A stretch of 64,000 nt of DNA from Apostichopus japonicus (lineage: Eukaryota > Echinodermata > Holothuroidea > Aspidochirotida > Stichopodidae). Positions 59,537 through 64,000 of this stretch are shown piece after piece. Both the position numbers and the translations under genes were made by a program. Below the pieces are notes generated by a model that saw only the letters and a list, made by a program, of their open reading frames with translations, did not search any database and was not told the origin of the DNA. The DNA lies in contig NC_092564.1 of the NCBI RefSeq assembly GCF_037975245.1, forward strand, positions 6,517,984 through 6,581,983. Direction: 5' to 3'. Every line of letters begins with the position of its first letter. The stretch's first letter is position 1.

Positions 59537-59646
59537 ACCCGGGGGGCGCGCGCCCCCAACGCCCCCCCCCTGGATACGCACCTGATATAGGGTAGCTTCA
59601 GCACTTATCACCAACACAAGTTGACGGGATCGTCACGGGTAGCAGA

Positions 59647-59897
59647 CTACACCATCGTCCCGGCTCGGTTCATCTTCTTCATTTTCATTCGTCGATTTTG
59701 AAACCATATCTTAACCTGTCTTTCTGTCAGGTTCAATAACCTGGCTATTTCTACCCTGCGGTCTCGAGTTAAATACATGTTAAAGAGAAATTCTTTTTCC
59801 AGTTCGAGGGTTTGGTATTTTGTATATGGACATCTTTTCTTCCGACCTGATGTTGCAGAGAGCCAAGATGGAGCTTCGTTCTTTGATTTTTCGTCAT
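59647..59897 (-). CDS. Hox9/10: Posterior Hox gene, homeobox exon (Hox9/10-type), 3'-terminal coding exon
   Basis: This is a sequence-specific nuclear transcription factor of the Abd-B/posterior Hox class, which patterns the posterior axis. The exon encodes 82 complete residues after a split first codon. The homeodomain is residues 18-77 (59668-59847). It starts [20 protein letters not shown], carries [14 protein letters not shown] in helix 3 (W48, F49, Q50, N51), and ends KKMN. A Trp lies six residues before the homeodomain, as in vertebrate Hox9, and there is no YPWM hexapeptide. Residues after it are RAGTMV and a TAG stop at 59647-59649. YLTRDRR and [10 protein letters not shown] are Hox9-like; the initial G and KKMNR are Hox10-like, hence Hox9/10. 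The exon start is set by the acceptor ctctacag just before 59897, giving a phase-1 intron. No frameshift is seen. The upstream exon lies beyond the window. Orthology to ambulacrarian Hox9/10 is inference; posterior Hox identity is close to certain. Confidence 0.95.
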
Positions 59898-59923
59898 CTG
59901 TAGAGAACAATAGCAGGAGGAGG
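59898..59923 (-). other. 3' splice site of the Hox9/10 homeobox exon
   Basis: Read on the minus strand, a pyrimidine-rich stretch (cctcctcctgctattgttctctacag) ends in CAG directly before the codon remnant AT of the exon. The reading frame continues open for 20 more codons into the intron, but those codons are repetitive and unlike any Hox protein, so the acceptor is the better boundary. Posterior Hox genes normally have one intron a few residues upstream of the homeodomain, which matches. Confidence 0.8.
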
Positions 59924-60054
59924 ATAAACAGTAACGAATATAATAATACAAAGAACAATAGGAACCTGGGCAGGATATACAGTAAAGACTATAATAATAA
60001 TACAAAGAACAATAGGAAGAGAAGGATATACAGTAACGACTAACATAATACAAA
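59905..60054. repeat. Intronic minisatellite, three units (48/54/48 bp), abutting the Hox splice acceptor
   Basis: Three tandem units start with GAACAATAG at 59905, 59953 and 60007. Each continues through a purine-rich block, then ATA(A/C)ACAGTAA, then ATAATACAAA. The first unit ends at the acceptor of the homeobox exon, so on the Hox strand the repeat provides the polypyrimidine tract. Confidence 0.9.
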
Positions 60055-61618
60055 GAATGTTATATACTTTATCATTTCGACTTTATAAAATGCCAAATAG
60101 CGTGTTCTATTAATAGAATAATGAAATATGTAATTCACTTCCTGCACTCTGTACATGAAGCGAAGGTTCCTCTAAAATATGTACATTTAATACCTTACCA
60201 AAGCAATAAATGATCGGGTACAAAATACAAATGCTATCTCGAACCATGTTATCAGTTTTATTACAAGTCACAGTATCTATAGATGCTATAACCTTAAGTT
60301 ATCTCAGGGAAAAAATCGGTGCTGTTTAATACTAAAATTTGCATAAAACGAAGGTCATTGCTGTAACTGTTCAATTAAGTTTTATATTTAAACTATGAAG
60401 TACTCTTGTCCAAATTATTGAATTTCCAAAATGCTTTTTACATGTACATGTACGTATATATGGTAATAATATAGCGTGGTAAGTTGTCTGGGTGAAACAA
60501 TATAATTTAATCCATTCCTCGGATTCCTCGCTCATTTAACTTCCACAGGGTGACCAAAATTCAGGAGGTGACTGTTTCTTCATCCGACCAATTGATGCTC
60601 TGAAAGTTTAGCAGAATTATCAATCAACGAATCAAGCGTATTATAGTGTCATGTTTATCTGGCAAAATTGACAAATGTTGGCTTTTATTGGCAACTACAG
60701 AAAGAAAACAAATACTGATCACGTGACGACGCGATGCTTGTAGGAATAGTGCAAGGGAGGCGTCTGACATGGACGAACCTTGTCATGATTTAATCATTTA
60801 ACTAAATATAAGTATACTGTTACGTTATTCGTCTTAGATATAAAATAAGATGAGAAATTGGTAATTGTCCTCAATCAATTAACGGTCATAACCCTACACG
60901 CAAAGCATACTGATTAATTACTGAGACAAATTTGCTATGTTTTAAAGGAACGGATTCTTCTCATGGGGAACTATAAACATCTCTTAATGGGTTTTAACTC
61001 AACGAGTGAACATCTATTACATTTGCGTTTACTGAATTGTTATTTCTTTAAGATACACGTTCACAATAAGTAAAACCTATGACTAGGAGAAATAGTCGTT
61101 AACTATTATGCATTATGTTGCAGAAAAAATACAAATTTTCTTTAGCGAAAAGTGTAACAGTGCCCTCTATTTTCAAAAGTATTTCTTCTCCGAGAAACAG
61201 ATTGATAAATTTTCAAGCTTGACTAGAAATGCCCCACCAAATCCAAATCAAATAATATTCACTTTCTCACAAAGCTGAGTAGAAATCCTCTGAGCTTATT
61301 TATGAAAGAAGTCTAAAAATTATGAATATTTGTGACCAGTTTTAACTGTTGTAACATATTTTTTTTGGACGAAGAACATGGTACCGTATGTTCTAACGTA
61401 GGGCTTTGAGTATGTCAACTGCCTTGTAGGTCGGGGTAAACTCAAGTTACCTGCTTTACCTGGAAAACCTGATTACCTATAAGGATCAAAATATAGGTAA
61501 GAACAGCTAAAGAAAAAACACTGGACCTTAATTTAATGCAAAATATTAATCAAATCAATTTCCAACATTGGCATCATAGATGTTTATCATTTTTTGTTGT
61601 AGAGTTTATCATTAATTA

Positions 61619-61641
61619 TAAATAAATAAATAAATAAATAA
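61619..61641. repeat. (AAAT)n microsatellite in the Hox intron
   Basis: About six AAAT units. Confidence 0.9.
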
Positions 61642-64000
61642 TTCTGTTACGTCGTATAAAGTGAATTGACATATACGGTAAACATGTTCGTTGCCCCCCC
61701 CCCATTGGGGAGGGAGGGTGGAATTAAAATTCAATATACGGATAGTACGGATAAGTGAATGGGGATCATGAAAGAGTGGAAGGGGTGAGGAGGAGGGGGC
61801 TCTTCATAAATGCATATTAGTGAAATACCCATGTTTTGAAAATACTTTCTATTTCTTTTTTGTCCATTTTCTTTTGTTACGAAGCTTTTAACGTTACACA
61901 TAGGCCTATATACACATATATATAGATTTATAGAAGAAAATTTCGTCGAGTCTATCCCCCTCAAAAATGTGGCTGTCAATTGGTCATTTTCACCAAATTC
62001 ATCATGTTTAGGCAAACCGACACTTTTTGCGTGTCCAATATTTATTTTGAACCCAAGAACCCGTAAAGGCTGATATAAACAAACCGGTGTCAAACAAAGA
62101 GGATAAACCGCACTGTGAACTCAGTATACCTCATAGTGCGAGTGAACTTGCTATATACCATATTTTACCGAACACCGAACTGATAAACCGTGCAGAACCA
62201 TGGATATAATCCATACAACTTAATCTGTGGTACTTTTAGTGTCAAGTAATTGACCGTTTGGTTGCATAGACCTAGGGAAAGTTCACGAAATTTCGACTTA
62301 AAACACAGTACGTCATTTGCCTTGCAACTACTGATAAAAGCGCAACAGCATTCTAGAGAACGTACATAACCGAAGGAAATCTAAATTATCGTCCCTACCC
62401 ACCCAACATCCCAACCCCCCTCCCCATCAACCATCTAGAAGAATCGAACCAAAGTAGGCTGTCTGCAGACCGCAAAACAAGTGATGATCATGCGCAGAAG
62501 GATGACAAACACTTTTTTTCATGTGCGATCAATGAGAGAGCTAGAGGAGGGGTGGGGGAGTGGGTGGGGCAGGAGCGGTTGGTGTAAATTGCTCTAGAAA
62601 TGTGTGAATGTTTACCATATTATTGAATTGTTCGACATGCGTAAAATGATTTGAGTAAAAGTTGTTACTAGAGCTCTGAAATATTGGGTTCGTGTTTCGA
62701 TCATTTTCTGACACAATTTTGGTATAACACTCATGATAACAACGGAAAACTGAACAACTCGCTGTGATAATAGGTTGTCCTATTCTTACCCCGAATGTTT
62801 CAGATTCTTGCTCATATGTGACTGATAAGCACTGTTGAAATCAGTGGTCGGGTTTAATTGTCCTTACTTTCTTTGGAAAGATGCCCAGGCTCCCTCATTT
62901 GACAAGTGTCCACAACCCAGTACCCCTTATACATATAGGCTAGGATCCTAAGATCAGTCATAACACACAACCTGCGTCTCTCACACTTGGTGTGTATCAT
63001 AAACGAGGATTTAAGGGCTCAGTTGTACTTTTCCATTCCGCTACAGCATTAAAAAATCGGCACTGTAAACAGATATCTTCCTCAAAATCAACCCCCCTTC
63101 CCCACCCCCCCCCCAAAAAAAATCATAATGTTAACACATTAGTGACGTTACTACACAAAGTTTCGCAAAGACATCGGTAACTTCACTCAAAATATTTTAA
63201 ACCGTATCGGCGCGCGTTGCTTATTTCATTTGTAATGCCAATCAATGTACAGCTTTTGAACTTGGGTCTAACTTGGCAACAATTAATGTGACGTCATAAT
63301 TTTTATTATTCTTAAGTTAAAGCATTTACTTACCTTACTACATTGTGTTCACTTTGCTTACAGTCAATGATTAAAAACTGTTTATTAATTTAAACATTTC
63401 AACCAATTCAATGTTTTTTAATTTATGTACTTAATATCTTCCATTCATTTAGCTATACACTTTACAACACCCACCCGAATGGCACCCCTTGACCGAAACT
63501 ATATAACCCCTTCATATGGCAACGGATTAATTTAAAAATATACCTAAGTCGTTATAATAAAGATTACGGTAATTTTAGCAGGGCTTCTTAACTTATGACA
63601 TGCCGGTACAATACAAAATGTCTTTATAGGATTTTTTTGCTTTTTCACTCTCCTATAGAAGAAATCATACATAGGCCTACCGGTCATCCTAACAACTCTC
63701 CATTTCCTATTTGCTTTTTTCATTCTGGCAGATTCTGGCAGATTGATTGGAACGTCTTCTAGTCATTCTCCAGTATTAAAGTCAAAAATATATATTCAAT
63801 AACAACTTATCCCCCAAAGGCTGAATATGATAGTACAGCCTCATATATACACGCACGCACGCACACAGGCAGGGCAGTTTGTCCATATACACAGTCCATA
63901 ATATACAGAATCCATATCTTGTGGTTTATTTGTCACCAAGTCGTCGGCTGTTAATTGACACTAAATCAATCAAAGAACGGCTATATATGACAATAAAAAG

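Larger units (their letters stand above)
57386..59584. mobile_element. Nested DNA-transposon block with matching inverted termini, 3' of Hox9/10
   Basis: The left end CAGGCGCGTATCCAGG (57386-57401) matches the reverse complement of CCTGGATACGCACCTG (59569-59584) at 15 of 16 positions. The five bases immediately outside are ATATA on both sides (57381-57385 and 59585-59589), consistent with a short target-site duplication, although ATATA is common here. Next to each terminus lies a CCCGGGGGGCGCG block. The interior holds an intact smaller MITE (58073-58449) and a further related fragment starting at 58804. No transposase coding is visible. Whether the two termini belong to one insertion or to two related ones is uncertain. 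Confidence 0.6.
59898..64000 (-). other. Intron of the Hox9/10 gene (3' part); upstream exon not in window
   Basis: About 4.1 kb upstream of the homeobox exon contains no second Hox exon. Hox first exons are usually several hundred bases, GC-richer and start with ATG; the longest open frame here (61731-62093, minus) is low-complexity, proline-histidine rich and resembles no Hox exon. The stretch is AT-rich, with an AAAT microsatellite (61619-61641), an ACGC microsatellite (63849-63866) and short poly-C runs (about 61695 and 63104). The first exon is inferred to lie beyond 64000. Confidence 0.6.

Noticed and set aside
59305-59604. Several overlapping frames rich in Phe/Ser or Lys/Glu/Gly
   Set aside because: Products of the pyrimidine tract and transposon terminus.
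59769-60053. Open frame overlapping the Hox exon with Tyr-Cys-Ser repeats
   Set aside because: Shadow frame created by the intronic minisatellite; the Hox frame and splice acceptor explain the region better.
61731-62093. 120-codon minus-strand frame as possible Hox first exon
   Set aside because: No Hox-like motif, no ATG-proximal conserved region, and composition is AT-rich with a poly-Pro/His stretch from a G/C run.

Overview
The window is animal genomic DNA that is almost entirely non-coding. It is AT-rich and full of microsatellites, G/C homopolymer runs and degraded transposons. I see no bacterial or phage features. The one gene I can name is a posterior Hox gene on the minus strand. 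Its homeobox exon lies at 59647-59897 and encodes a complete Hox9/10-type homeodomain. The mixture of Hox9-like and Hox10-like residues fits the single Hox9/10 gene of ambulacrarians (echinoderms and hemichordates). AT richness, hAT-type elements and long poly-G/C runs suggest an echinoderm, possibly a sea cucumber, but species assignment is inference only.

Layout. 59898-64000 is the 3' part of the Hox intron; the upstream exon is not in the window, so the intron exceeds 4 kb. Downstream of the stop codon, only 62 bp away, lies a nested block of DNA transposons (57386-59584). Its ends form matching inverted termini, and an intact 377-bp MITE with a perfect 8-bp target-site duplication sits inside it. 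If the Hox cluster is collinear and uniformly oriented, everything from 1 to about 57 kb is the intergenic space on the anterior (Hox8-like) side. I found no second homeobox there.

The intergenic part holds several mobile elements. There are two hAT-type non-autonomous elements (44924-45309 and 49991-50521, the latter with a perfect CTCTAGAT target duplication). A second copy of the nested MITE lies at 47549-47933. A fold-back MITE with 8-bp direct repeats lies at 37535-37766. There is the C-terminal end of a non-LTR reverse transcriptase with its 3' UTR (12225-12577, minus), a second copy of that 3' UTR (4285-4405, plus), another retroelement 3' end with an ATCT tail (about 52890-53251), and a tRNA-derived SINE head (20543-20615). 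Tandem repeats include a 30-bp minisatellite (46372-46995), an 80-bp array carrying a tRNA B-box-like motif (42820-43895), a 255-bp tandem duplication near 41 kb, and several large micro- and minisatellites.

Most other open reading frames are short and are repeat artefacts or chance. A few GC-rich, exon-like islands (14085-14226, 26985-27180, 30170-30660) and a candidate cis-regulatory block (32660-32990) cannot be identified from sequence alone and are given as findings.
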